Shown here: one piece after another, positions 18,072 through 26,164 of the stretch
Layout of the letters: each line of letters begins with the position of its first letter
Position numbering within the stretch: the first letter of the stretch is position 1
DNA from: Selenomonas ruminantium subsp. lactilytica TAM6421
GTDB taxonomy: Bacteria > Bacillota > Negativicutes > Selenomonadales > Selenomonadaceae
Direction: 5' to 3'
DNA length: 64,000 nucleotides
NCBI RefSeq assembly: GCF_000284095.1
Contig: NC_017068.1
Coordinates: 1,798,001 to 1,862,000 of the forward strand
The notes under the pieces: generated by a model
Told to the model about the DNA's origin: nothing
Database searches by the model: none
Seen by the model: only the letters and a program-made list of their open reading frames with translations
Translations under genes and position numbers: made by a program

Positions 18072-18791
18072 TTAGTCGCTGATTTTGGAAATGTTATAGG
18101 CCGCAGCAATGAGCGGTGCAATATCCCGTGCAAAAGTGATGCGGTGATTCCGCGTCAGATAAAGGATATCCCCTTCCTGCAGCTCATAATTCTGTGTCAT
18201 ATCGCCTTTGGTGATCATGGCGTTGAAGTCGACGTTGATCATATTCTGCTGATCCTCTTTGCGCACCAGAATGACCTTTTTCTTGGCGGCATCCGCCGTA
18301 AAGCTGCCAGCGGAACCGATTGCATCCACAATCGTATGACTCTTGGTCAGTTCCACCACACCGGGGTTCTTGACCTCGCCAAAGACATAGACGCGGACAG
18401 CCCCCATCTTGGTCAGGTTCACCGTGACTTCCGGATTCACATAATAGCGGGACAATGCCTGGGTAAGCAAGGAAGTAACCTCATCAATGGTCATGCCCGT
18501 CACATCCAGCGAACCCACATAGGGCAGCGACAATCTGCCATCCGGGCGAACCACATAAGGCGTAGCCACACTGTTGGGCGCATTGCTGATGCGCTCGTCC
18601 TGCAACACCGATATATTGAGTTCATCCCCGGGACGCAATGTATACTCTTTATTCTGCGCCCTCTGTGGACTTTGTACCGCAGGCTGCGCCGACGCCATTT
18701 CCTGCGCGGCCGCATCGCTGCTGCCAGCCATTACCGACACAGGCTGTGCCAATGTCAGTAATGTGGATATCACAAGTAATTCTTTTTTCAT
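18072..18791 (-). CDS. Polysaccharide export protein (Wza-like, SLBB domain)
   Basis: 239 residues. Sec signal peptide at the N-terminus (hydrophobic to about residue 22, VMAGSSDA cleavage region) with no lipobox cysteine. The Poly_export domain begins with YTLRPGDELNISVLQDE, followed by RPDGRLSLPYVGSLDVTG and an SLBB domain with VRVYVFGEVKNPGVV. It forms or feeds the outer-membrane export channel, consistent with a diderm cell. It is shorter than E. coli Wza, as in many Negativicutes. Its stop lies 19 bp before the start of the chain-length regulator. Confidence 0.9.
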   Translation of the reverse strand: MKKELLVISTLLTLAQPVSVMAGSSDAAAQEMASAQPAVQSPQRAQNKEYTLRPGDELNISVLQDERISNAPNSVATPYVVRPDGRLSLPYVGSLDVTGMTIDEVTSLLTQALSRYYVNPEVTVNLTKMGAVRVYVFGEVKNPGVVELTKSHTIVDAIGSAGSFTADAAKKKVILVRKEDQQNMINVDFNAMITKGDMTQNYELQEGDILYLTRNHRITFARDIAPLIAAAYNISKISD

Positions 18792-18836
18792 ATAACCTTT
18801 ATCCCCTCTTGTCTTATTTTTCCCCTATTTCTTGAT

Positions 18837-19631
18837 TCAACGGCCAAACAACCGTCCCCAAAATCCCTTTTTCTCTTTTTGCCAGCTGTCAGGCAAGTCC
18901 GGGTAAATCATACCGCCTGCCAGCAAAGCCCGGGCATTGTCTGCGGACTCCTGTAATAAGTCTTCCCCGCCGTCACGCTTCGCCAGCGCCTTCTGGGCAT
19001 GCTTCGTTTCCGGCGAACGCCAGTCTGTACGGTGGGCATCCGAGCCCAGGAAGCAGATCATCCGATTTTGCAGCAATGCTTCTGCCCTTTGCTGACAGGC
19101 TTCGCCGAAATCCCCGGCAAAACTGCCGATATTGCACTGTGTCAATATGCCCCGCTGCATCCAATCCAGCACTCGTTCCGGATGGTGCATAATGCGTGCA
19201 TACCGTTCCGGATGCGCCAAAATAGGCTGATACTCGCGAAGCATCAGCTCAAACAGCATGGACTCGGTCTGATCCGGCTCGCTCTGCTCCGTAAGCTCTA
19301 CCAGTATATAAGGAGACTCATTCAGACAGTAGTCACGGCCACCCTTCGGCAGGAAGCGCAAGGTGCTGTAGTTGAGTTCCACCTCAGCCCCAGCATGGAT
19401 TTGTATGGGAATGTTCTCCTGAACCGCTGCTTCCTGCAGCGTCTGCGTACGAGCCTTAATGTCTTCCCAACGGGGCACAACCCCACGGCGATTGACATGT
19501 GGCGTCGCAAAAATCTCTTTCACCCCTGATGCTGCTGCCATCCGAAGCATATCCAATGACATTTCCTTCGAACGGGAACCATCATCCCCGTCAATATCGA
19601 AAAGAATATGTGCGTGCAAATCTATTTGCAA
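18837..19631 (-). CDS. PHP-family tyrosine-protein phosphatase (CpsB/YwqE type)
   Basis: 264 residues. Metal ligands of the PHP fold are visible in MQIDLHAHILFDIDGDDGS (H6, H8), FATPHVNRR, HAGAEVELNY, ILAHPERY and CFLGSDAHRTD. The family dephosphorylates the BY-kinase tail and so resets the polymerisation cycle. It is the first gene of the polysaccharide operon, and a good sigma-A-type promoter lies 39-67 bp upstream of its start codon. The Shine-Dalgarno region before the ATG is weak, but the DLHAH motif must be near the N-terminus, which fixes the start. Confidence 0.93.
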   Translation of the reverse strand: MQIDLHAHILFDIDGDDGSRSKEMSLDMLRMAAASGVKEIFATPHVNRRGVVPRWEDIKARTQTLQEAAVQENIPIQIHAGAEVELNYSTLRFLPKGGRDYCLNESPYILVELTEQSEPDQTESMLFELMLREYQPILAHPERYARIMHHPERVLDWMQRGILTQCNIGSFAGDFGEACQQRAEALLQNRMICFLGSDAHRTDWRSPETKHAQKALAKRDGGEDLLQESADNARALLAGGMIYPDLPDSWQKEKKGFWGRLFGR

Positions 19632-19669
19632 AATACACTGCCACCTTTCTCTATCGCAAGTACTTTCCT

Positions 19670-19698
19670 ATGATAACATATTGCAATTATTGTTACAA
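19670..19698 (-). promoter_or_regulatory. Predicted sigma-A promoter of the polysaccharide operon
   Basis: On the minus strand TTGTAA (-35, 19693-19698) and TATCAT (-10, 19670-19675) are 17 bp apart, with 4/6 and 5/6 matches to consensus, upstream of the phosphatase gene. No other strong promoter is seen before the genes that follow, so it may drive much of the locus. Confidence 0.65.
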
Positions 19699-19758
19699 GT
19701 GTTTTTAAGTTGCATTCTATAATACATAATGCATACAATATGAATTTAGGCAAATAAA

Positions 19759-19801
19759 TAACCTCCAGCAAACCAGCTGACAGCTGATCTGTTGGAGGTT
19801 A
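19759..19801 (-). terminator. Probable terminator after cbiE
   Basis: Inverted repeat TAACCTCCA / TGGAGGTTA with an internal smaller AGCTG palindrome, followed on the minus strand by TTTATTTG. It separates the cobalamin gene from the polysaccharide promoter. The U-tract is imperfect. Confidence 0.6.
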
Positions 19802-19835
19802 CTCCTTTGAACATTGCAATCTATATAATATTTAT

Positions 19836-20507
19836 TTATTCATGTGCGATAATGATTCCGTGGGTAACAAGCGGTTTTGCAGCAGCATCCTGCATGGTGC
19901 AGGTGTAGATTGCCTCATCCGGATATGACAGGCGGCTACATATATAGAGCCTTGCATCCGCAGGCCAACCATGTTCCAGCAAAATCTGCGGTATCGTATG
20001 GGAATTATGCTGGCTGTCGGTAAGCATGCCCAGAATTTTTCCGGGCTTATATTCAATAGCCTCCGGTTGCGGCACTCGGCCATGGAAACTTGCCAGCGTG
20101 GCATCATGCCAGGGCAGAGCGATCTTGGCAAAGGCATATTGCATGGAGCTGATGCCGGGGATCACCTCGATCTGCTCCGGCGCAAATTCCCGACGCAGGG
20201 CATCCAACAGGGAATAATAGCCCGGATCGCCGGAGACCATAGCCACCACATCCGCCTTTGGCAGCCTGTCGCGGATAAAGGCCATCACACCTGGAATATC
20301 GGCAGTTATGGCGCAGGTATCCTGCCCGGCCTGGGCAAAGTCTGCCAAGGCACGTTTCCCCCCCACAAGGTACTTGGCACCCTGAATCGTTTTGAGCCCT
20401 TTGGGCACGATATAGTCGGGATTGCCGGGGCCAATGCCCACCACGATAATCTTATTCTGCTTGTCCATTCGGCAATCGACCGTTACTGAAAACTTATAAA
20501 AAGCCAT
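19836..20507 (-). CDS. cbiE: Cobalt-precorrin-7 (C5)-methyltransferase
   Basis: 223 residues of the tetrapyrrole SAM-methyltransferase family: IIVVGIGPGNPDYIVPKGL at the N-terminus, VAMVSGDPGYYSLLDAL and VIPGISSMQYAFAKI. It methylates C5 (with CbiT acting at C15) in anaerobic cobalamin synthesis. Two starts are possible: ATG 20507 (GGAAGG only 3 bp upstream) or ATG 20468 (MDKQNK, closest to the family start). The natural ribosome site was probably the AGGAGG at the end of cbiD, now separated by an inserted IS607 element, so current translation may be altered. Confidence 0.9.
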   Translation of the reverse strand: MAFYKFSVTVDCRMDKQNKIIVVGIGPGNPDYIVPKGLKTIQGAKYLVGGKRALADFAQAGQDTCAITADIPGVMAFIRDRLPKADVVAMVSGDPGYYSLLDALRREFAPEQIEVIPGISSMQYAFAKIALPWHDATLASFHGRVPQPEAIEYKPGKILGMLTDSQHNSHTIPQILLEHGWPADARLYICSRLSYPDEAIYTCTMQDAAAKPLVTHGIIIAHE

Positions 20508-20509
20508 AA

Positions 20510-20680
20510 ACCTTCCGTAGAAAGTTAACTTTTACGTTCCATTCCTCATTCACTGCGTCCGCTTTTGCCGTCCCGAAGAACAGACTACTCACGTTTGATA
20601 TAACGCTCCAAAGGCTTAAATTCCCGACTAACGAATCGGTACATATCTGCATTGACTTGTCGGTATCAGCTTGCAGATTT
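20510..20680 (-). ncRNA. Candidate omega RNA (reRNA) of IS607 element 1
   Basis: TnpB guide RNAs come from the end of tnpB and its 3' flank up to the element end. This stretch downstream of tnpB has no gene, is unusually rich in small stems (for example the 16-nt hairpin at 20624-20639) and runs to the presumed right end. The guide would be the flanking sequence near the cbiE start. Predicted by position and stems only. Confidence 0.5.
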
Positions 20681-21967
20681 GGATAGCTCCGTTTCTCCAT
20701 AGTGTTTGAGATTCAAAGATGCTTGAAAGTCACGGTCTATCACATTGCCACAGACAGGACAGACATATGTCCTGTCTGACAGCTTCAGGTCTTTATTTAT
20801 ATATCCGCATTCGACGCAAGTCTTGGAGCTTGGAAACCAGCGGTCAGCAATAACCACGGGAATTCTTGCCCAATGTGCCTTGTATTCAATCTGCCTGCGG
20901 AATTCATAAAAATTCTGTTCCTGAACTTTTTCAGACAGGTGCTTATTCTTCATCATGCCCTGCACATTCAGGTCTTCAAGGCATATAAACCTTGGCTTTC
21001 GGTTTATAATTATTCTCGTCGCCTGATGTACATGATTGGCTCTGATGTCAGCCAGCCTGTGGTTGATTCGTAAAAGTCGTTTTTCGCTTTTTATAAGGTT
21101 GCTTGTTTTGCAGTAACGCTCTCCTTTCTTGTTCATTTGGTATTTTCGCGATACCTGACGTTGCAACCTGTGTCGTTTCTTTTTGAGTTTCCTTATTGTA
21201 TGGGACTTATTGATATTTTTGACTACTGTAGAGTCCGAGATTATCGCTAAATCCTTTATACCTAAATCAATGCCTACACCCTCAGTGTAGGAGCGTTTTG
21301 AGTGTTTGCGGACAAATTTCAGTCCTCGCATTGGCTTTAGCTTATACTTGACTACAAAGCCAATTCCCAGCCACCAGTTTTCACCGTCAAAAGTTATTCG
21401 CGGTTGGGTGTATTTCATACCAACAGGAATTCTGCCCTTTTCGGCAAGCCTTATCCAGTTGAGCCGTTGACGGTTCTTTTTCTTGCTGCCCGCAATACTC
21501 TCCAGTTTGACATGCGTATTGGTGAACTGTATCTTTACATTGTCCTGATAGAAACGAAAGTCACCATTCTTTTTGCTGCGAAACTTAGGGTGCCCGTTCA
21601 TATCGTAGACTGTTGGTTTCCTGCCAATACGAACAAGATGATCCAATTTTTTAGGGCTATACTTGACATATCCAGGCTGTTTCTGTTTACGAAAGAAGTT
21701 CTTATATGCTATACACAAATCCTTGATAGCCTGCTTAGTGACATTGTTGGATATACCTAGAAGCCACAAGTATTCTCCAGAATTACGCAGAACAGTGAAT
21801 TCTTTGCGAAGGTCATAATCACTTTGAAGTTTTCTGCCCTCCCTGAAATTCTCCATTTGCTTATCTAAAGCCCAATTATAGGCAAACCTCGAAGCTCCCG
21901 CAAACTGAAACAGTTTAGTTTTCTGTTTGTTGTTCGGCAACAGCCGTATCCTGACCGACTTTATCAT
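20666..21967 (-). CDS. tnpB: TnpB RNA-guided nuclease of IS607 element 1
   Basis: 433 residues from the ATG at 21967 (the open frame extends to a GTG at 21979). N-terminal OrfB helix-turn-helix region, then the split RuvC nuclease: D234 in GVGIDLGIKDL, E331 in FICLEDLNVQG and D413 in IDRDFQASLNL. A zinc finger between the last two sites has CVEC and CPVC (C384, C387, C403, C406). All catalytic residues are present, so the enzyme should be an active omega-RNA-guided DNA nuclease that helps the element persist. It overlaps the 3' end of the recombinase gene by 53 bp. Confidence 0.95.
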   Translation of the reverse strand: MIKSVRIRLLPNNKQKTKLFQFAGASRFAYNWALDKQMENFREGRKLQSDYDLRKEFTVLRNSGEYLWLLGISNNVTKQAIKDLCIAYKNFFRKQKQPGYVKYSPKKLDHLVRIGRKPTVYDMNGHPKFRSKKNGDFRFYQDNVKIQFTNTHVKLESIAGSKKKNRQRLNWIRLAEKGRIPVGMKYTQPRITFDGENWWLGIGFVVKYKLKPMRGLKFVRKHSKRSYTEGVGIDLGIKDLAIISDSTVVKNINKSHTIRKLKKKRHRLQRQVSRKYQMNKKGERYCKTSNLIKSEKRLLRINHRLADIRANHVHQATRIIINRKPRFICLEDLNVQGMMKNKHLSEKVQEQNFYEFRRQIEYKAHWARIPVVIADRWFPSSKTCVECGYINKDLKLSDRTYVCPVCGNVIDRDFQASLNLKHYGETELSKSAS

Positions 21968-22580
21968 CTGAATCACCACTCACTAATTCCTGAATCATCT
22001 TCTTCGCCTTGTGTGCCCGTTTTCCTTGGAGCTTACAGCTAAACACTGTAATTATTTGCACCAAGTCCTCGACAAGTTCTTGTTGCTCGCTCTTTTGAGT
22101 AGTATCGACTATTTCTATCTTGCAGCCATGTATAGCGGCAATCGTTTCGATAAGCTCAAAACCAAAGCGTAAAAGCCTGTCCTTATAAAGGATAACTACC
22201 TTCTCGGCCTGATTAGATTCAATTCTGCGAATAAGGTCTTGTAAACCCTTCTTCTTGTAATTGATTCCAGAACCAACGTCAATGATTATTTCAAAGGGCT
22301 GCCCCTGTGCGTATAGATATGTTCTCAGATTTTCTACCTGTCGCTCAAGGTCATCTTTTTGCTTGGGACTTGATACTCTGCAATAGCCGATAACTTTTTT
22401 AGAAGCCGTTTGAATGCCCGTCACAGCATTTAATTGGTCTTCTGAGTAATATCTGTAGCCATTTGACGAAGTGTGATGAGGATGGAGTTTTCCGCTCCTG
22501 TCCCAATTTCTCAGGGTTTGCGGAGTGACTCCGATGATTTTAGCAAACTTGTTGATAGTATAGTATTCCAAGTTCATCAC
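21915..22580 (-). CDS. tnpA: IS607-family serine recombinase (TnpA)
   Basis: 221 residues. An N-terminal MerR-like DNA-binding domain (YTINKFAKIIGVTPQTLRNW, GYRYYSEDQL) is followed by the resolvase catalytic domain with the nucleophile serine in VIGYCRVSSPKQKDDLERQ (about residues 63-81) and LYKDRLLRFGFELIE. It moves the element through a serine-recombinase mechanism with little target specificity. A GAGGTGATGAACTT stretch gives the ribosome site before either of two adjacent ATGs. Confidence 0.95.
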   Translation of the reverse strand: MMNLEYYTINKFAKIIGVTPQTLRNWDRSGKLHPHHTSSNGYRYYSEDQLNAVTGIQTASKKVIGYCRVSSPKQKDDLERQVENLRTYLYAQGQPFEIIIDVGSGINYKKKGLQDLIRRIESNQAEKVVILYKDRLLRFGFELIETIAAIHGCKIEIVDTTQKSEQQELVEDLVQIITVFSCKLQGKRAHKAKKMIQELVSGDSDDKVGQDTAVAEQQTEN

Positions 22581-22655
22581 CTCAATACTATACTATCAAT
22601 AAGTTGTAATATAATCAAGAATATTTTATAACTATTTATATCTTTATTTTATCTG

Positions 22656-23759
22656 TCAGAAGCCTCCTAAATTCTGACAAATTTCCCGGGCCATATCATC
22701 CATGCCCAGCAGTTCTCCTGTTAAAGTCACCATCACCGTGCCCACCTGCATCTTCTGGAACAGATAGCGTTGAGCGCGGAGACTGGCCCGCTGAGCCAGA
22801 GTCTGACAGACCTTCGCCTGCAGCCCGGCCTTTGCCAGCACGGTCAGCGCGTCTTCCGTGGTATTGGCGCTGAGGATCTGCTGTACGCCCGCGGTATCCA
22901 GCCCTGCAGCAGCGGCATAGGCCGCCATGGTCTCCAGCCGCCCATCGGCAATGCGGTTATGGGTGTAGAAACAGCCCGCCGCCACTTTGATGAGCTTGCC
23001 GATATGGCCAAAGAGCAGAACCCGTTTGATTTCCCGCTTCTGCGCCGCTTCCAGCATGAAGCCGATAAAGTTGCTTGTCTGCACCATAGCTGCTTCCGGC
23101 AGCTGCCATTCCTTGGCCAGTCGCTCACCGATCTTGCCGGGCACGAAGATCAGATCCTCATAGCCTGCGGCTTTGGCCACATCGATCTGGGGTACCAGCG
23201 AATTCTTGAAGCCCTCTTCGGACATGGGGCGCAATACCCCTGTCGTGCCAATCACGGAAATTCCACCCTCCACTCCTAAAATAGGATTCAAGGTTTGTTT
23301 GGCCAGCTCCACGCCGGCAGGAATGGAAATCGTAACCTCCAAGGGGATTTTATCCGTGCCCAACACATCGGCCACGGCATTGCGAATCAGCTGCCGGGGG
23401 CCAGGATTGATGGAAGGCTCCCCCACGGGCACAGAAAGGCCGGGCTTGGTTACCGTGCCAATGCCCTTGCCAGCCTTGAAGATGATTTCTTTTTTTTCTG
23501 CGGGCAGATGGCGGATCGTGGTGAAGACCGAGACGCCATTGGTGATATCGGGATCATCACCAGAGAATTTTACGACTTCGGCAGTCAGGGCATCATTTTC
23601 CTTGGTAATATTTTTTACGGGTATAATAAGCTCCGTGCCATCTAAAGCACGGAGTTCAATCATATCCCATTCATTTCCCTGTTCATAGAGCAAGGCGGCC
23701 TTAACACCAGCTGCCGCACAAGCACCAGTCGTATAACCACTTCTTAACGTATCTGACAT
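22656..23759 (-). CDS. cbiD: Cobalt-precorrin-5B (C1)-methyltransferase
   Basis: 367 residues. The N-terminus LRSGYTTGACAAAGVKAAL is the hallmark of CbiD, followed by NPGPRQLIRNAV, EGGISVIGTTGVLRPMS and VLLFGHIGKLIKVAAGCF. It methylates C1 of cobalt-precorrin-5B in the anaerobic pathway to vitamin B12. The last codons contain AGGAGG, which would serve as ribosome site for the next gene; an IS607 element now follows instead of cbiE. No cobalamin riboswitch box is visible upstream; an imperfect palindrome occupies that space. Confidence 0.95.
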   Translation of the reverse strand: MSDTLRSGYTTGACAAAGVKAALLYEQGNEWDMIELRALDGTELIIPVKNITKENDALTAEVVKFSGDDPDITNGVSVFTTIRHLPAEKKEIIFKAGKGIGTVTKPGLSVPVGEPSINPGPRQLIRNAVADVLGTDKIPLEVTISIPAGVELAKQTLNPILGVEGGISVIGTTGVLRPMSEEGFKNSLVPQIDVAKAAGYEDLIFVPGKIGERLAKEWQLPEAAMVQTSNFIGFMLEAAQKREIKRVLLFGHIGKLIKVAAGCFYTHNRIADGRLETMAAYAAAAGLDTAGVQQILSANTTEDALTVLAKAGLQAKVCQTLAQRASLRAQRYLFQKMQVGTVMVTLTGELLGMDDMAREICQNLGGF

Positions 23760-23819
23760 TTATTTCTACCCCTTTTATGTAAAGTTCGTACTAAAGATAT
23801 CCCGTTCATACGCAGTCAG

Positions 23820-24325
23820 GGGTTCACGGGGGAGTACTTTTTCTGTTTCCGCTAAAACGACCCTCTCGGCAATTTTAGAGCTGTTTAGCCAGATGGCGCC
23901 GGGCAAGACCGGCGGCGCGTCTTTCAGCGTGCTATCTAGTAACGGTCTGCCTCGGGCCGGCCTTCGCTGGCGCTCAGGCAGTCGCTCCTACAGAAAAAGC
24001 ACTCCCCCGTTCGCCCCCAGCCACGATTTTGGCAATTGGCACGAACCCGGTTCTCCCGTAACAAGAACATCGATGTGCTTGTTACTTACAGCCGGAACAT
24101 AGCATTATACACAAACGTCACTCTGGGTGGCGGTGGGGATGCTTTTTCGCCAGTGGAACGACTGCCTGAACGAAGTGAAGGCTGGCCCGCAAACAGCATT
24201 TGCTGGATGCTTCATTGATGGACGCGCCGCCGGTCTTGCCCGGCGCAGGTTACTGAAAGATACGTACTTCTGCTGGCGGGTCATTTAGTGAAGCGGCGAA
24301 AAAGTATTCCCACCGCCGCCCCACT
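23820..24325. repeat. Large imperfect palindrome (about 500 bp) without genes
   Basis: The region between cbiD and the flippase-like gene is one long inverted repeat centred at 24071/24072. At the centre is the near-perfect 28-bp palindrome 24058-24085 (GTAACAAG ... CTTGTTAC). A perfect 26-bp arm at 23896-23921 pairs with 24221-24246, and other stretches (around 23955-24000 with 24150-24190) are partly complementary at the same spacing. Short frames inside are by-products of this symmetry. It may be a dispersed repeat, a MITE-like relic or a structured RNA. Confidence 0.8.
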
Positions 24326-24366
24326 GAGCTGTAACAAAATGCGTTCAGACTCGCACTGACAAACTG

Positions 24367-25356
24367 CTATTTGTTCAACTGCCTACTCAGGAAGTCGCGG
24401 CCGAAGACTGTCAGTGTGTAGTACAGGCCAATCAGGAATGGGATGTATTCGGCAATCAGGCGCCAACAGACGGCGATGATGCCGACGGTGCCGGCGGGGA
24501 CGGATTCGCTGAACAGGTAGACAAAGCCGCCTTCGGCCACGCCGGAACCGCCTGGCGTCGGCGTGAAATAGAGCAGCATGTTCAGGAAGATCATGCGCCC
24601 CATGATCGTATACCAATCGGCGTCCGTTACACCCAGTCCTAGCATCAGACAGGGCACAATGGCGTAGATGCACAGAAGATTCAGCCCTGACTCCATAAAT
24701 ACCCAGAGCATTTTCCAGGGCGACTTGGACAACAAACCGATGGCACATTTTGTATCCCGGTAAAAAGCAAAGATCTTGCGGCGCCTGTCATTATGCAGAT
24801 GGCGGGTGAAGCGGATCACGAAGTAATCCAGCGTCCCCTGCCGCGCCCCCACCACAATGGCGATGATCACCACAAAGGCTGTCAGGGTAATCGCCATCAG
24901 GGTATGATTAGATATGCCCGGCACGATGCCATTGTCGTGCAGGAATATCAGCGGCATACAGAGCACCAAAAAGAAGATGGAAAGCAATGTACGCACAATA
25001 ACCAATACGGTAGCTTTCCCTGTAGGCACTCCTGCATGGCGCAGGAACATCAGCTGGGCCACGGCCCCTCCGGTAGCACCGGGTGTAAGCAGGGCCAGGA
25101 AATAATTGCCGAACACCACCTGCACAGCCTGATACAGGGTGATCTTCTCATTGGAAATCTTGACCATATGCATCAGGCGGCTGCCGTCAAAGAACAGCCC
25201 CAGCCCCACGGCCAGCACGGCCAGAGCAATAGACCAGGACTGAAATCGATCTAGATTTTTCAAGGTATTTATATCAACGGTGGTATAGATGACAATGCTG
25301 GAGATAATGACCACCAGCAGGATCAAACCGATAAACCGTTTGTAAACTTTACTCAT
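24367..25356 (-). CDS. Lysylphosphatidylglycerol synthase TM-region / YbhN-like flippase-domain protein
   Basis: 329 residues, about eight membrane helices, UPF0104 (LPG_synthase_TM) family. Typical features are NYFLALLTPGATGGAVAQLMFLR with the conserved PGxxGG motif near residue 95 and TPTPGGSGVAEGGF near residue 272. Related domains flip lipids across the inner membrane; the stand-alone proteins are poorly characterised. There is no catalytic aminoacyl-transferase domain. It lies 21 bp after folE2 and probably shares its transcript, although no functional link is obvious. Confidence 0.85.
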   Translation of the reverse strand: MSKVYKRFIGLILLVVIISSIVIYTTVDINTLKNLDRFQSWSIALAVLAVGLGLFFDGSRLMHMVKISNEKITLYQAVQVVFGNYFLALLTPGATGGAVAQLMFLRHAGVPTGKATVLVIVRTLLSIFFLVLCMPLIFLHDNGIVPGISNHTLMAITLTAFVVIIAIVVGARQGTLDYFVIRFTRHLHNDRRRKIFAFYRDTKCAIGLLSKSPWKMLWVFMESGLNLLCIYAIVPCLMLGLGVTDADWYTIMGRMIFLNMLLYFTPTPGGSGVAEGGFVYLFSESVPAGTVGIIAVCWRLIAEYIPFLIGLYYTLTVFGRDFLSRQLNK

Positions 25357-25377
25357 GCAAACCGTCCCTTGGGATAG

Positions 25378-26163
25378 TTATAGTTCTTCCTCATGCGCCG
25401 CATAGGCACTGTGGTTATGAATGGACTCGTAATTCTCGCATTCCACCGAGAACCAGCCCAGACCTTCGATTTCCCGCAAGGCCAGCACCGTATCCCGCAG
25501 GATATCTTCGACGAATTTGGGATTCTCATAGGCCGCTTCCGTGACAAATTTCTCATCCTCGCGCTTCAGCAACGGATAGATGGGCGAAGAGCCTTGCTTT
25601 TCCACGAGCTCCGCCAGATCCTCAATATAGATGCAGTCATAACCATCCTTGAAGCGCAGCTGGATGCGGGCCACGGAGCGCTGATTATGGGCACCGTAGC
25701 TGGAAATCTCCTTGCTGCAGGGGCACAGGGAAGTAAAGGGCACCTCCACCCCCAGCTGGAATTCCATGGGCTTGCCCTTTTCCTTGCGGCCTGTAAAGCA
25801 GCAATCCAAGTCCAATACGGAAGTCTTGCCGCTGACCGGAGCTGTCTTGTCCACGAAATACTTGAAGGACAGCTCCACTTCTGCCGCATGGGCCTCAAGG
25901 CGCTCCAGGGCCTCCGCCAGCATGGCCTCCATCTCTGGTTCAGCCAGCGGCTTTTTGCTCCAGGGCATCAGGATTTCCAGGAAACGGCTCATATGGGTGC
26001 CCTTGTACTGACTGGGCAGCGCTACCGTAAAGCGCACCCGGGCCAGCACCTGCTGGTAGCCGCCCTCCTTGGTCTTGATCAGGAACGGCAGATGGGCTTC
26101 CTTGATGCCCACCTTCTGGATGGCAATCCCCCGCTGATCCTTGCGATTCTGTACGTCCTGCAT
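25378..26163 (-). CDS. folE2: GTP cyclohydrolase I, FolE2 type
   Basis: 261 residues from the ATG at 26163, preceded by GAGGAAC and starting directly after the queC stop; a longer frame to 26181 would overlap queC. It makes 7,8-dihydroneopterin triphosphate from GTP for folate and queuosine. Seen motifs are YKGTHMSRFLEIL, DLDCCFTG and FTSLCPCSKEISSYGAHNQRS, the last with the metal-binding cysteine and histidine of FolE2. The enzyme works with several metals and often replaces FolE under zinc limitation. Adjacency to queC supports a preQ0/queuosine role. Confidence 0.95.
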   Translation of the reverse strand: MQDVQNRKDQRGIAIQKVGIKEAHLPFLIKTKEGGYQQVLARVRFTVALPSQYKGTHMSRFLEILMPWSKKPLAEPEMEAMLAEALERLEAHAAEVELSFKYFVDKTAPVSGKTSVLDLDCCFTGRKEKGKPMEFQLGVEVPFTSLCPCSKEISSYGAHNQRSVARIQLRFKDGYDCIYIEDLAELVEKQGSSPIYPLLKREDEKFVTEAAYENPKFVEDILRDTVLALREIEGLGWFSVECENYESIHNHSAYAAHEEEL

Positions 26164-26164
26164 T

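Larger units (their letters stand above)
20510..22640 (-). mobile_element. IS607-type element 1 (serine recombinase tnpA plus tnpB), boundaries approximate
   Basis: Carries a MerR-HTH serine recombinase gene and an overlapping tnpB, the IS607 layout. It lies exactly between cbiD (stop 22656) and cbiE (start 20507/20468), which are normally adjacent. IS607 elements have no terminal inverted repeats, so the ends cannot be fixed by eye; they must lie within about 22581-22655 and 20480-20560. Confidence 0.85.

Noticed and set aside
23893-24218. Two short plus-strand frames (69 and 60 codons) in the cbiD upstream gap
   Set aside because: They lie entirely in the large palindrome and show no recognisable domain; low-complexity Arg/Ser/Gly-rich products are expected from such sequence.
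23760-24366. Cobalamin riboswitch upstream of cbiD
   Set aside because: No B12-box-like sequence was found on either strand in the gap; only the palindrome is visible.
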